A DNA stretch of 64,000 nt from Planctomycetia bacterium (GCA_016795155.1 JAEUIE010000008.1:118361-182360), one strand, 5' to 3'; positions 28,626 to 38,182 are shown, numbered from the stretch's first letter. Program-made: numbers and translations. Notes: generated by a model not told the origin, from the letters alone.

Positions 28626-28821
28626 ATTTGCCATAAAGAGGGGCGCGACGTGAGTCCGCCGGTAGTGTTTGCGAAGTGTTCACACTCACGAGAATCGTGC
28701 CCATATTGATGTTATCGCTGGTCCCTACGTTGCAGGGAAGATAACTTTGTGCACTTGACTAGCTGCCCAATTAAGTTGGCTGCTTTGAGTTCATCAACAA
28801 TGATCTTATCGATTTGTCTTA

Positions 28822-29007
28822 GTCCCGGAGGGACGTTGGTTAGTAGCCTGGGGCGCTAGCCCCTGGAAGGAATCGAAAGTTGTGTTGAGCCCCAGTGGGG
28901 CGATGGTGACGTGTGCTCGTTTACCATCGCCCTTCCAGGGCTCTGTTTTGACAACATGCTTACCAGGGGCTAGCGCCCCTGGCTACTGGCCATCGCCCCT
29001 CCGGGGC
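28822..29007. repeat. Nested palindromic (BIME-like) element
   Basis: Two 45-base arms (28822-28866 and 28963-29007) are inverted copies with 39 matching positions. Inside them a second inverted pair, 28888-28907 and 28923-28942, is also near-perfect. Each outer arm itself contains GGGGCGCTAGCCCC. The element fills much of a 629-base gap (28626-29254) with no other gene evident. Confidence 0.85.
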
Positions 29008-29254
29008 AAAAACAATTGAGAACATCGAAATTTTCATAGATCGACCTTCATTAGTATTTATTGACAGTCATTTATGTGCTCAAATTGGTACAACTGGCAT
29101 TCAGTAATATTCCTCAAACCCAATGATTCGGAATACCTGACACGAGCGCCGAATACTCAAACCAAGACGTTCCAGGACTTTGGATCGGGTTGTGTTAACA
29201 TACCTACGGTTTCAGACCCCACTGCCCCACTCACTTGGTGATCGCAACAAAACC

Positions 29255-29962
29255 ATGATACCAACCTTCCTGTTTACGGCCCTCTTTATTCAATCGGCAG
29301 AGATTGCATATGGAAAGTTATCGCCTCTCGGGCGTTATATCGAATCCTCCAATTGGAAAGAGCGTAAATTCGCTTATCAATATTCCCTGAATAGCGTCAT
29401 TGGCATCAAACGACAGAAGATGAAACCGTACCTGGTGCATCTAGTGAAAAGAGGTTCGCCACCGCGATACGCACCGATCATTGGAGAAGAGTTCGAATTT
29501 TCATCCCGGCGTGTTGCCTTGTCGATTCTTGCCGAATGGCAAGACCCCAGCTTGATTCCGTTGTTTCTCGAGTTCATTGTTTATCAGGCTCCCGATCCCA
29601 AAAGACCGATCGAAACAGACGCAAAGGGGCGGCAACACAGTGAAGATTATTTTGCCGCTGTGAAAGGTCTTATTGATATTGGTCAACCTGCCTTGGAACC
29701 AACATTGCGTGAATTAATAAAGAGCGTGATTCCTACTAAATTCAACGCGAATGGTGACTCATACAAAACGGCAAGCGTTTATGTCCGATACAAAAATCTC
29801 ATTTACGTCTTCTGGTGCATCCTCGATTACCAAGGCACTAAGGACTACTTCACCAGGGAAATCGAGAAGTTGGACAAGACTAATCCGAAATCAGCAGACA
29901 AGCTGCGCGAAGCTTTGAAATTCCTTGAAAAGAATTACCACCACAAGCGAAATAAGCCATAG
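29255..29962 (+). CDS. Exported hypothetical protein, helical (HEAT-like)
   Basis: The ATG at 29255 gives a signal peptide (MIPTFLFTALFIQSAEIAYG), so the TTG-extended frame to 29180 is rejected. The 235-residue product is helix-rich with paired helices (RRVALSILAEWQDPSLIPLFLEFI) that resemble HEAT repeats. Composition is more AT-rich than neighbours. No family assigned. Confidence 0.7.
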   Translation: MIPTFLFTALFIQSAEIAYGKLSPLGRYIESSNWKERKFAYQYSLNSVIGIKRQKMKPYLVHLVKRGSPPRYAPIIGEEFEFSSRRVALSILAEWQDPSLIPLFLEFIVYQAPDPKRPIETDAKGRQHSEDYFAAVKGLIDIGQPALEPTLRELIKSVIPTKFNANGDSYKTASVYVRYKNLIYVFWCILDYQGTKDYFTREIEKLDKTNPKSADKLREALKFLEKNYHHKRNKP

Positions 29963-29991
29963 TCTGGCATGATCGATTTGCCGCTCGTATC

Positions 29992-32322
29992 TTACTTAAT
30001 CACCGAAATCTGTTCCACATCTTTGATAGGGTCTTTACCCGTCAAATCGCTTTCCAGTTCGATGAACAGTCGGCCATCGCCTGCTGCCACACCTTCGAGT
30101 TCCAATTGATAATTGAAGGCATTGGTCGGCAGTAGATCTTTCATCACATTAAACACAATCGTGTCGCCCTGCACCTGGCCTGCTGAGCCATCGGGTGCAA
30201 TCGCTTTCAGAATACGCAGCTCTGGCGATGTCTTCACTTTCACCGCAATGCGTCCCACTTGTTGCGAACCCGTGTTGTTGATCGTAATCGTGTACGAAGT
30301 AGTATCGTTGACATGGATGGTGCCCTTGCGGTCTGCCTGCTCAGCCTGCATCAGGAGTGCCGGGATGCCTCGCAGTTCAACATCCACTTCGGAACGTTCG
30401 CTGAGGTTCGGGCCGAAGGTTGCCACCACGCGGTTGGTAGCCTTGGCTGCAGTCTGCCGGGCTTCCACTTCCACCCGCAGCCGACGCTTGCCATTAGCTT
30501 CAAGCGTGCCAAGGTTCCAGGTCACGTCGTTGCCTGTTCCCTGGCCGTTATCGTAAACCCGTACCAGTGCTACCTGCGCAGGCAGCGTATCGCGAATGAC
30601 AACATTATTGACTGGCTGATCGCTGTTGTTCTCGACAAAGATTTCCCAGATGAACCTGCCACTCACATAGCGTGCTTGCGGGCCTTTCTGCTGCAGGTTC
30701 ACGCTGAGCCGAACCACATTGAGTAGCGCGGTGGCTTCATCACGCAGGCCATTGTCTGCCGTTACTACAGCTTTTGTATTGAATGTTCCAGCCTGCACTG
30801 CCTTCAAAGGCAGCGTAAAGTCACGCGATTCGCGAGGCTGCAACGTGAACGGCGACATGGCCACGCTGCGATCAGGACTCGGCTTGCCTTCATAGAAGAA
30901 GACCAGGCCCTGATCAAAACTGCTGGTAATAATCACATTGCTCGCTGGTGCATCACCCGTATTCTCGACACGAATGGTGAACGGAACATCAGCGTTCACG
31001 TAGCCATTAGGCGGTGCGGTCAAGCGCACTTTGAGTGCCGGGCTGGTGGCAGTGGTCATGAAAAACGATTCAGCAGCCTTGATACGATCCTGATCAATCA
31101 CTCGTGCCTGGTTGTTGAACTGTCCTCCCCGGGTTGCTCTTACTTTCAGGTTGATGGCCTTCGCAGCGCCGGGTGGCAAAGGCAGCAGTGTCCAAACCAA
31201 TCGGTTGCCTTCAGTGCCAACGGGCATGGGCTCAGCACTGACAAACTGCAAGCCAGCAGGTAGGTCATCTTCCACCGTCAGCGGATCAGACTGGCTGCGG
31301 CTGGTGTTGGTTACGGTAAGCTGATAATCGAAATCGGTGTTGATGCCGACGACATTGGGGCCTGATTTGTTCAACGTCAGGCCAGAGCCAACCCATTCGA
31401 CCTGGGTTTCACCTCGCAGCACGACGATGCCTGAACCCGTTACCGCCCCCAGATCAGGTGGGCGAATCAGCTCGACCCCAATGCGGGTAATCCCCATCTG
31501 CGGGCTTTGCTGCCTGAGCTGGACGATGGCGTTGCCCAGCGAATCGGAAGTCGCTTCCGCTTCGGGGCCATTGGTGTTCACAAAGAGTGCCGGCGGGCCA
31601 TCCAGTACCTTATAGCGGACGCGATAACCCTGCAGTGGCTGACTGTCGGATGCTTTGAAGACTTTGGTGGTCAGTGTTGCTATCTTGCGTGCCTGTTGTG
31701 GTTCGGGAATCTTCCACTGGGCATCGAGCCAGTAGGTCGTCACCGTCATGCGGTTCTTATCCATGTCATGGATAGCCGGTACGTAGGCGGTAACCTTGGT
31801 TTCACCTTCTTCCGGGCAGGAAACAATGCAGAACGTTTGCCCTGGATTGACAACGAAATCGTCCTTCGGATCTTTATTGCCTCGATCAAACTTGTGTTCG
31901 AGGTATCCGGTGTAACTGACAGCGTACTTCTCGTTGACCTTGTAGCCTCGGTCGGGGTAGACACCACCTTCATCCACTTCGATGATGTGCCCTTTGCCAT
32001 GCACCATCCATTCGACACGTCGACCTCGCCGAGCCGCGCCCTGCTGGTCGTAAACGGTTGCCATGTAGACCTGGATGCCACCCACCTGCTGGCTTTGTAT
32101 TTTGGGACGTACTTCTACACGACAGGCATAGGGATCGTAATTCGCGTAATAACCCTTCCCAGGAGGCTTGGCATGCGTTTGCACAATTTCGCCATTGGGT
32201 AGCAAACCATAGTACAACTGTGCCGGGTTCTGACTGGGACTGAAGATACCGCACCCGCTCACTGATGCCAACAGCATCAATGCGATTCCGCACCACGTCG
32301 CTCGTTGCGTCGTGCGCGTCAT
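29992..32322 (-). CDS. Large DUF11-domain lipoprotein
   Basis: Translation from ATG 32322, where GGGGGAGG stands 8 bases upstream, gives 776 residues; the frame to 32481 has no ribosome site. The signal ends in a lipobox (MLLASVSGC, residues about 17-25). Residues 300 onward hold at least three Ig-like DUF11 repeats (NTDFDYQLTVTNTSRS...; ADVPFTIRVENTGDAPASNV; ISGRFIWEIFVENNSDQP-type phrase), as in planctomycete surface proteins. Role: probably cell-envelope structure. Confidence 0.88.
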   Translation of the reverse strand: MTRTTQRATWCGIALMLLASVSGCGIFSPSQNPAQLYYGLLPNGEIVQTHAKPPGKGYYANYDPYACRVEVRPKIQSQQVGGIQVYMATVYDQQGAARRGRRVEWMVHGKGHIIEVDEGGVYPDRGYKVNEKYAVSYTGYLEHKFDRGNKDPKDDFVVNPGQTFCIVSCPEEGETKVTAYVPAIHDMDKNRMTVTTYWLDAQWKIPEPQQARKIATLTTKVFKASDSQPLQGYRVRYKVLDGPPALFVNTNGPEAEATSDSLGNAIVQLRQQSPQMGITRIGVELIRPPDLGAVTGSGIVVLRGETQVEWVGSGLTLNKSGPNVVGINTDFDYQLTVTNTSRSQSDPLTVEDDLPAGLQFVSAEPMPVGTEGNRLVWTLLPLPPGAAKAINLKVRATRGGQFNNQARVIDQDRIKAAESFFMTTATSPALKVRLTAPPNGYVNADVPFTIRVENTGDAPASNVIITSSFDQGLVFFYEGKPSPDRSVAMSPFTLQPRESRDFTLPLKAVQAGTFNTKAVVTADNGLRDEATALLNVVRLSVNLQQKGPQARYVSGRFIWEIFVENNSDQPVNNVVIRDTLPAQVALVRVYDNGQGTGNDVTWNLGTLEANGKRRLRVEVEARQTAAKATNRVVATFGPNLSERSEVDVELRGIPALLMQAEQADRKGTIHVNDTTSYTITINNTGSQQVGRIAVKVKTSPELRILKAIAPDGSAGQVQGDTIVFNVMKDLLPTNAFNYQLELEGVAAGDGRLFIELESDLTGKDPIKDVEQISVIK

Positions 32323-32572
32323 ACTACGGGCCTCCCCCCTGCAAAAATTCCCCTTACAAACAGCGGTGCGATACGCGATGTGAAAAATAATGCAAGGCCA
32401 ATTCACCCCGGCACTGCCTTGCACCAGGCATGTTGAGCAATTCCCGGTCATTCGCTGTGGAAATGCGTAAAATACGGGCAATGACTAATTCGCTTTCTCT
32501 CCTCGCCCCTGGCAGCCGAGGGGGTGAAGGGTTCATTGAGTTAAAACACTACACATCGATAAGGAGTTCTAC

Positions 32573-32755
32573 ATGATTCGTTTCATGTTTCTGATAGCCT
32601 TACTGGCCATCATTGGCTGTGGCAAAACCGAAGTGAATGCACCTGGAGTGAAAGTAAAGGCTGGTGCCGACGGAGTGAGCGTTGATGCTCCCGGTGTCAA
32701 AGTGAAGTCTGATTCATCGGGAACCAAGGTCGATGTTGGCCCGGACAAGAAGTAA
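32573..32755 (+). CDS. Tiny lipoprotein with internal repeat
   Basis: The 60-residue protein has AAGGAG 6 bases upstream of its ATG, a lipobox (LLAIIGC, Cys16) and a mature part made of two copies of APGVKVK joined by a GADGVSVD-like linker. Divergent from the DUF11 lipoprotein. Function unknown. Confidence 0.75.
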   Translation: MIRFMFLIALLAIIGCGKTEVNAPGVKVKAGADGVSVDAPGVKVKSDSSGTKVDVGPDKK

Positions 32756-32877
32756 ATCCGTGAAACGGCATTAGTATTTTGCCCTATCAATTCATTTTCA
32801 CCATCTTGCCAGCTATCTCTGTGCCTGCAACTGAGTTACGCTTGACCGCTTGACTTAGCGCGGGTACAGAGCATCAT

Positions 32878-33624
32878 ATGGCACATTGCGCAAAATTCCT
32901 GATTCTTCTGATACTGTTCACCAGTGGCTGTGCCAGCACTTCATCTGCCGGTGCCAATCGTGGTGTAGCACCACCGTTACCCACGCCTAACCCTGCAGCA
33001 CCGGGACAGATGCCACCACCACCGGGAGCAGTCATTCAGCCTCCTCCGGGTGTTGGTGTTCAACCGCCTCCGGGAGTGATGCCGCAAACCATGGCTCCGC
33101 AAAGCCAGGAGCAGATTCGCGTTCAACAAACCGCTGCCCGACTCTACCAGGCTAATCCCTGGCTGAAAGTACGTCCGCAGTGGTATGTCACTGCTGGTGA
33201 TACGCCAGGTGTCAATACACAGGGTGAACAGTATGCCATGATATCCAGCGGTTTGGTACAATCTGCCAGCGACGGGCAATTGGCGGCTGTTATGGCTTTG
33301 CAATTGGGTGATCTGATGGCAGCCAGGCAGCGCGTTGCCATGCAAGCTGTTCAGCAACGTCGTGAAACCACACCTCCTCCTGACATCTATCAGGAACGTG
33401 ACGGCATGACTTCCAGCCAGGCCTTGCTTGATCTGGCGGCACAAGCCAAGTTCCGGGGTGACCCGCGCGATCCGCGACGGCGAGAGCAACAGCAGCAGGT
33501 TCCCGTCAACGATGCACCCACCTGTGCACGACAAATTCTGGTGCAGGCTGGCTATTCCGAACTGGAACTCGATCAGGCAGCTCCACTGCTGCAGCGATTC
33601 CCGATGGTTCGTCCAGCACAGTAG
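32878..33624 (+). CDS. Lipoprotein resembling an M48 peptidase with a lost zinc motif
   Basis: The 248-residue protein has a lipobox (LFTSGC) and a Pro-rich linker. Residues 95-140 (QWYVTAGDTPGVNT, AMISSGLVQSASDGQLAAVMALQLGDLMAARQRV) line up with the M48 core, where the pattern YVTSGLL...DEAELAAVLAHEIGHV precedes the zinc site. Here HEIGH is replaced by LQLGD, so metal binding must be lost. The C-terminal segment ARQILVQAGYSELELDQA also matches the M48 tail. Confidence 0.65.
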   Translation: MAHCAKFLILLILFTSGCASTSSAGANRGVAPPLPTPNPAAPGQMPPPPGAVIQPPPGVGVQPPPGVMPQTMAPQSQEQIRVQQTAARLYQANPWLKVRPQWYVTAGDTPGVNTQGEQYAMISSGLVQSASDGQLAAVMALQLGDLMAARQRVAMQAVQQRRETTPPPDIYQERDGMTSSQALLDLAAQAKFRGDPRDPRRREQQQQVPVNDAPTCARQILVQAGYSELELDQAAPLLQRFPMVRPAQ

Positions 33625-34031
33625 CTCACTCGCTGCAAGTCAAAGTCTAAATTTTAGATGAAATTGAAGTGTGGTTTTTGCTGCGATGATCGAACGTACC
33701 GTTCAGGTTATAACGAGAGCGCATCTAGCGAAAAATGCAAATAATCTACTGGATAATCAGAAAAAAGTGAGAATTCGGGTATCATCATAAAAGGAATAAA
33801 TGTCGCATCAGCATTATGTGACATGATTGTGACACAAAGAACTTACTTTACCTGCCTAGACTGTGAAAAGGACTCAATTTCCGTTGACACACCTGTGTCT
33901 AAGATATACGATCAGCTATCTACCTAACTTTGCCAGCTTGCCCAGTTGCGTTGTCTCGTGTAGGAACAAGCACGAACGTAAATCTGGGATGACGTCTTCG
34001 CTGGGTGGCCACTTTTTAAGGAGCGTTTCGC
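33625..34031. other. AT-rich 407-base gap before the Cys-rich gene
   Basis: Holds a good sigma-70-like promoter at 33884-33912 and no ORF with a ribosome site; the transcript from that promoter would have a leader of about 110 bases. Confidence 0.5.
33884..33912 (+). promoter_or_regulatory. Promoter of the Cys-rich TIGR03000 gene
   Basis: A perfect -35 TTGACA (33884-33889), 17 bases, then -10 TACGAT (33907-33912). The -35 overlaps a palindrome GACACA-CC-TGTGTC (33886-33899) that could bind a regulator. Confidence 0.55.
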
Positions 34032-34766
34032 ATGTACAGTATGGTGATGGTGATGGCGATGAGTAGCCCTGCAGCTCTGCCTGCTGGCTGCTTCGGTAAG
34101 TGCAATGGCAATTCCTGCCATGGCGCGGTCGCCTGCAGCGGTTACAGCTGCTCCGGTTATTCTTGCTCAGGCTCGGCCTGCTCCGGCAGCCGTTGCCACG
34201 GTCTCTTCAGCCGCAAGAGCAGCTGTCATGGCTGCAACGGCTGGGCATCCTGCTCCAGCAGCCGCTGCCACGGTAGCTGCACTGGTTGCACAGGCACCGT
34301 TGTTGCCTGCACAGGTTCCTCTTGCACTGGTTCCGCTTGCACAGGTTGCAATGGCGGTCACCGCGGTCTCTTCAGCTGCTTCAAGAAGAATCGCTGCCAT
34401 GGCTGCAATGGTTGCAATGGCCACGTGGTAGCTTGCTCCGGTTCAGCTTGCACTGGTTGCACAGGCACTGCAGCTCCAGCTGCTCCTGCTGCAGAACCCA
34501 AGAAGGCCGAACCCAAGCCACCAGCCGCTTCTCTCGAAGCTCCTGCCAAGGTCCTCGTGAGCCTGCCTGCTGATGCCAAGCTGCTGATCGATGGTCATGC
34601 AACTGCTTCCACCTCCACCGAACGCACTTTCGTCTCCCCCGCTCTGGTTGCTGGTAAAGACTATCAGTACACCCTGACCGCTGAATTGGTTCGCGACGGC
34701 AAGAACGTCACCGAAACCAAGACGATCGTTGTTCGCGCTGGTGAAACCACTTCGGTCAACTTCTAA
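34032..34766 (+). CDS. Cys-rich repeat protein with C-terminal TIGR03000 domain
   Basis: The 244-residue protein begins MYSMVMVMAMSSPA and then has about 120 residues of C-x-G and CHGCNG-type repeats with well over thirty cysteines, Gly, Ser and occasional His. A Pro/Ala/Lys linker follows and the last 80 residues form a TIGR03000 domain (VLVSLPADAKLLIDGHAT...RTFVSPALVAGKDYQYTL), a planctomycete-specific module. AAGGAG is 8 bases before the ATG. Metal binding or disulfide-crosslinked wall material is plausible. A +1 frame over the repeats is open only because of their GCTGC composition. Confidence 0.85.
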   Translation: MYSMVMVMAMSSPAALPAGCFGKCNGNSCHGAVACSGYSCSGYSCSGSACSGSRCHGLFSRKSSCHGCNGWASCSSSRCHGSCTGCTGTVVACTGSSCTGSACTGCNGGHRGLFSCFKKNRCHGCNGCNGHVVACSGSACTGCTGTAAPAAPAAEPKKAEPKPPAASLEAPAKVLVSLPADAKLLIDGHATASTSTERTFVSPALVAGKDYQYTLTAELVRDGKNVTETKTIVVRAGETTSVNF

Positions 34767-34808
34767 CCGTTGCTGGCATCCTGAGCTAGACAATTCGAAG
34801 TACGCAAC

Positions 34809-34840
34809 GGCCTCTGATCTTCAGAGGTCGTTTACTTTGA
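34809..34840 (+). terminator. Terminator after the Cys-rich gene
   Basis: Stem GCCTCTGA / TCAGAGGT (with a G-U pair), three-base loop, then a T-rich GTTTACTTT. Confidence 0.65.
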
Positions 34841-34956
34841 TACGCGCTTTTCATTGGCGAGCCAACTCTTTTCGACGTACTCTAATTCATACCCCTCATT
34901 CTGTTCCCACCGCAATTTCGCTTGCCACGGAACGAATAATGGGGTGGAGGCAGAGT

Positions 34957-35613
34957 ATGACCCCAGTCAATCTGACCGATGAGCAGCCCACTTCTCTGAT
35001 GCCCGTCTCAGCATCAGTGCCGGTGGAAACTGCGCCTGTTCAGGAGCTGGAGGATCGAATTCAGCGTCTGGAAGAAGCTGTTGCTGCCCTCACGGAAATG
35101 CAGCATTGGGATGAATCACCTCGTCAACTGGAGCCTGCTTCCAGGCCAATGCCGCAGGTCAGCAATGATGTTCCTCGTGCGATGCCAATCCCTCCGCCGC
35201 CTACTGCATCGCTCGCGGAATTCAGCCTTCCTGCTACTGCACTGCCTCAGCCAGCTCCCCCTTCGAAACTGACGACGCTGCTGCAGCCGGTGAAAACAGC
35301 CTTGCCTGTTGCATCTTCCATGATGAACAAAGTGCTGCCCGCTTCGTCACTATGGCGCGATTTCTGGTGGGATATTCGCATAGCCTGGCGAATGTTCCGC
35401 GATCCCTACTATCCGATGTCCACCGCCTTCAAAGTGGTGCCACTCTTTGCCATCTTCTATGTCACCATCTGGCCCTGGTTCAGCGCCTGGACCGGCATCT
35501 TCGGCACCGTGATGAACTACTGCGTCAACGCCGTGGTGATCTATATCGCGTTCAAGGTAATCCAACGCGAACTGCGACGGTATTATGATTTTGCGGAGAA
35601 GTATAGAAGGTAA
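34957..35613 (+). CDS. Membrane protein with coiled-coil N-terminus
   Basis: GGAGG stands 6 bases before the ATG at 34957, so the frame back to 34729 is set aside. The 218-residue protein has a coiled coil (VQELEDRIQRLEEAVAALTEM, about 28-48), a Pro-rich linker, and near the C-terminus two hydrophobic segments (VVPLFAIFYVTIWPWFSAW and NYCVNAVVIYIAFKVI). No family recognised. Confidence 0.75.
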   Translation: MTPVNLTDEQPTSLMPVSASVPVETAPVQELEDRIQRLEEAVAALTEMQHWDESPRQLEPASRPMPQVSNDVPRAMPIPPPPTASLAEFSLPATALPQPAPPSKLTTLLQPVKTALPVASSMMNKVLPASSLWRDFWWDIRIAWRMFRDPYYPMSTAFKVVPLFAIFYVTIWPWFSAWTGIFGTVMNYCVNAVVIYIAFKVIQRELRRYYDFAEKYRR

Positions 35614-35641
35614 ATGCCGGGAATTATCCCTTCCAACCTTT

Positions 35642-35938
35642 TTAAACTCTGCGTTGCCATTCTGAAACATCACGGCTTCCATGCAAGATGGCCAACACTT
35701 CAACGCGATCGACAAGAATGCGGTAGTAGACGATATACGGGAAACGACGGATCGTCGTTGCCCGAACATTTCCCCATAACAAGGCGCATGATTCCGGAGA
35801 GTCGCCAATTGCCAATAGTTTCGCTTTTGTCCGAGTAACAAATGTTACCCCTAAACCATCTCGCTTGGTGTTGTACCACTCATATGCTTGCTGCAAATCG
35901 AAGAGCGCCTCGTCGGTAAGATTGACCGGCAGGCTCAT
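35642..35938 (-). CDS. RelE/ParE-type toxin
   Basis: The 98-residue protein is typical of ParE: LTDEALFDLQQAYEWYNTKRDGLG, then IRRFPYIVYYRILVDRVEVLAILHGSRD. Toxins of this family poison gyrase or cleave mRNA at the ribosome. It overlaps the antitoxin by 4 bases (ATGA), antitoxin first. Confidence 0.9.
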   Translation of the reverse strand: MSLPVNLTDEALFDLQQAYEWYNTKRDGLGVTFVTRTKAKLLAIGDSPESCALLWGNVRATTIRRFPYIVYYRILVDRVEVLAILHGSRDVSEWQRRV

Positions 35939-36156
35939 GGCTTACCTAGCATTTTGTCAACAGCTTCTTCCAACGGGATGCCTACTCCAGGTCTGGCATC
36001 GGCTTGAACGATTCGGCGTTCCACTTCATCTTGATGCCAGCGCGGAATCGGAGGCAGTTTTTCATCATTCAAGCTGTCCCAAAGAAGACCCACTAATTCC
36101 AGACGTTCTTCAGGGGGCAAATGATCAATTCCGTATTGCGCTAATGTGATGGGCAT
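35935..36156 (-). CDS. Addiction-module antitoxin (TIGR02574-like)
   Basis: The 73-residue protein has LPPEERLELVGLLWDSLNDEKLPPIPRWHQDEVERR, typical of the 'addiction module component' family that precedes ParE-like toxins. GAGAGG 5 bases before the ATG. Confidence 0.88.
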   Translation of the reverse strand: MPITLAQYGIDHLPPEERLELVGLLWDSLNDEKLPPIPRWHQDEVERRIVQADARPGVGIPLEEAVDKMLGKP

Positions 36157-36290
36157 GGCATCCTCTCGAAGGCTAATATCACGATATCATCGAACCAATG
36201 TTGCTGCAATATGCTGTATCAGTGGAAACTGGGGCTAAGTTGTGCAGAATAGTCATGATCGTATTCATTCTGTCTCCTGGCTACTTATTC

Positions 36291-37976
36291 TCACACCGCC
36301 TCCTGCTCTACCTTCGTATCCCTCTGCACATACATCTCTTCAATCACATCCGCGTAATTCTTCGCAATGATGCTTCTGCGTAGTTTAAGCGTCAGTGTCA
36401 ACTCATCCGATTCTACCGAGAACGGCCTGCTGAGCAGGGCAAAGTTGCGAATCTGCTCGTTATGTGAAACATCTTTCAGAAGCGTCTTGATACGATCAAA
36501 GTACAACTGCCTGACCTGGGCATGGCTGAGCATCTCTGCATCGCTGGTCCATTCCAGTTTCTGTTCCGCAGCCCAGACTTTCAGAAAATCCATCCCGGGC
36601 ACAATCAGAGCGGTGAGGAATTTCCTCCTGTCGCCAATCACCACTACCTGCATGAAGAGTGGATCAGCCTTCAGCAGCGATTCCAGATAGACCGGGGCAA
36701 TGTTCTTGCCTGCACTGGTAACGATCAATTCCTTTTTGCGGCCCGTAATCTTGAGGAACCCTTCGCTGTCGAGTTCGCCCAGATCGCCGGTGTGCAGCCA
36801 GCCATCGGTGATCGCTTCCTCAGTTGCTTTTGGATTATTCCAGTAGCCCAGCATGATATGCGGGCCTTTACTGAGAATTTCGCCATCGTCAGCAATCTTC
36901 ACTTCCAACCCAGGCAGCACCTTGCCCACGGTGCCATACTTCACCGCATCAGGCACTTCACTGCTGATAACAGGCGACGATTCCGTCAGACCGTAACCCT
37001 GCAACAGAAATACGCCATGCTTTCGGTAGAACGTTGCCACATGTTCAGGCAGTGGTGCCCCCCCGGCAATGCACACCCGCAAGCGGCCTCCGAAGATGTG
37101 ATTCAGCATTGCTTCGGATTTCGCCTCGATCAGCTTATTCATCACCTTTTCGTAAAAGTAAGGCACACCGTTGAGTAGCGTCGGCTTGTAGTACGCACAG
37201 TTTTCGAGAATAGTATCTGGCGAATCAGCCAGAGCGAGCTGGTGACCGCACGACAGAATGCCATACAGATCGCAGGTGCGGGCGAAGATGTGGCTCATTG
37301 GCAGCCAAGTCAACCGGACATCGTTGTTATCGACATTGATCGCAGTTGAGGTCATCAGACAGTTGCTCGCCAGGTTGTTCTGACTGAGCATGGCGCCCTT
37401 GGGTTCGCCCGTGGTGCCTGAAGTATAGATGATCGTTGCCAGGTCGTCGGGGGTAACGGTCTTCTCAGCTTCTTCCAACAGCTTCTGGCCATCGGTAGAA
37501 CTGAGCGATTTGGTCAATGTGCTCAGTTGGGTAAAAGTATGGCCACTAAGCGGTTCCTTGCATTCATCAAAGCTGAGGAGCGTCAACTTCAAATCTTCCA
37601 GATGCGGTGCAATCAGTCCGGCTAACTGCGGCCCAGCGGCAATCACTACTTTGGCCCCACTGTTCTTGATCTGCCAGACCATCTGCGGCCCCGACAGCGA
37701 AACATGCACCGGAACATTAACGCCGCCAGCAACCAGGATAGCCATGTCGGCAACTACCCATTCGTAACGATTGGGGGAAATGAGCATCACCCGGTCGCGA
37801 TGCTTCACGCCGAGATTCTTGAGCGCCACGGCGGTGCGGCCTACATCATCTGCCAACTGCTTCCAGGTGTAGTGCAGGTATTCCTTGTTGTGTCGGAAGT
37901 GAATCGCCGGAAGATCAGCTTGTTTACGGGCCCGGTCAACGAACAGTTTTACCAGCGTGGTCGGTTTATCGTACAT
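36291..37976 (-). CDS. fadD: Long-chain-fatty-acid--CoA ligase (AMP-binding)
   Basis: The ATG at 37976 starts 561 residues at the conserved MYDKPTTLVKLFVDRARKQ; the frame extends to 38174 without support. Motifs: AMP-loop IIYTSGTTGEPKGAML, GYGLTESSP, and TGDLGELDSEGFLKITGRKKELI. It activates fatty acids for beta-oxidation or lipid synthesis. The thiolase and FadJ genes downstream in the genome order (40238-43692) belong to the same pathway but run in the same leftward direction upstream of it, so separate transcripts are likely. Confidence 0.93.
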   Translation of the reverse strand: MYDKPTTLVKLFVDRARKQADLPAIHFRHNKEYLHYTWKQLADDVGRTAVALKNLGVKHRDRVMLISPNRYEWVVADMAILVAGGVNVPVHVSLSGPQMVWQIKNSGAKVVIAAGPQLAGLIAPHLEDLKLTLLSFDECKEPLSGHTFTQLSTLTKSLSSTDGQKLLEEAEKTVTPDDLATIIYTSGTTGEPKGAMLSQNNLASNCLMTSTAINVDNNDVRLTWLPMSHIFARTCDLYGILSCGHQLALADSPDTILENCAYYKPTLLNGVPYFYEKVMNKLIEAKSEAMLNHIFGGRLRVCIAGGAPLPEHVATFYRKHGVFLLQGYGLTESSPVISSEVPDAVKYGTVGKVLPGLEVKIADDGEILSKGPHIMLGYWNNPKATEEAITDGWLHTGDLGELDSEGFLKITGRKKELIVTSAGKNIAPVYLESLLKADPLFMQVVVIGDRRKFLTALIVPGMDFLKVWAAEQKLEWTSDAEMLSHAQVRQLYFDRIKTLLKDVSHNEQIRNFALLSRPFSVESDELTLTLKLRRSIIAKNYADVIEEMYVQRDTKVEQEAV

Positions 37977-38096
37977 AGTGGAGAGATTCACCAGTGAATT
38001 GGATAAGGGATGATCCGAATCTTCGCGACCTATGATACACGAAGGGGAACATGCAGTGCCAGTGAAATTGGCTGATTGGCACGAAGTGCCCCGTGG

Positions 38097-38170
38097 GACA
38101 CGTTTGTAACGTGTCATCGGCGATAGTGCGCTGAATTGCACACGGAGCATTGTCACGATACAATCGTGAC
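38097..38170. repeat. Paired 19-base palindromes in inverted orientation
   Basis: GACACGTTTGTAACGTGTC (38097-38115) and, read on the minus strand, GTCACGATTGTATCGTGAC (38152-38170) are the same palindromic unit (8-base stems, TGT loop) facing each other. They sit in the 206-base gap between the peptidase stop and the acyl-CoA ligase start. No T-tract follows. Confidence 0.8.
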
Positions 38171-38182
38171 CCACAACCTTGT

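Noticed and set aside
28626..29254. Possible RNA gene in the large palindromic gap
   Set aside because: The structure is explained by nested inverted repeats; no promoter or terminator pairing was seen.
34105..34431. A +1 frame of about 108 codons rich in Ala and Val over the Cys-rich gene
   Set aside because: It arises from GCTGC-type repeats; no ribosome site, and the true frame has the TIGR03000 domain and good upstream signals.
38097..38170. Terminators downstream of the M28 peptidase
   Set aside because: The stems lack T-tracts and are two copies of one palindrome in opposite orientation, so a repeat is more likely.
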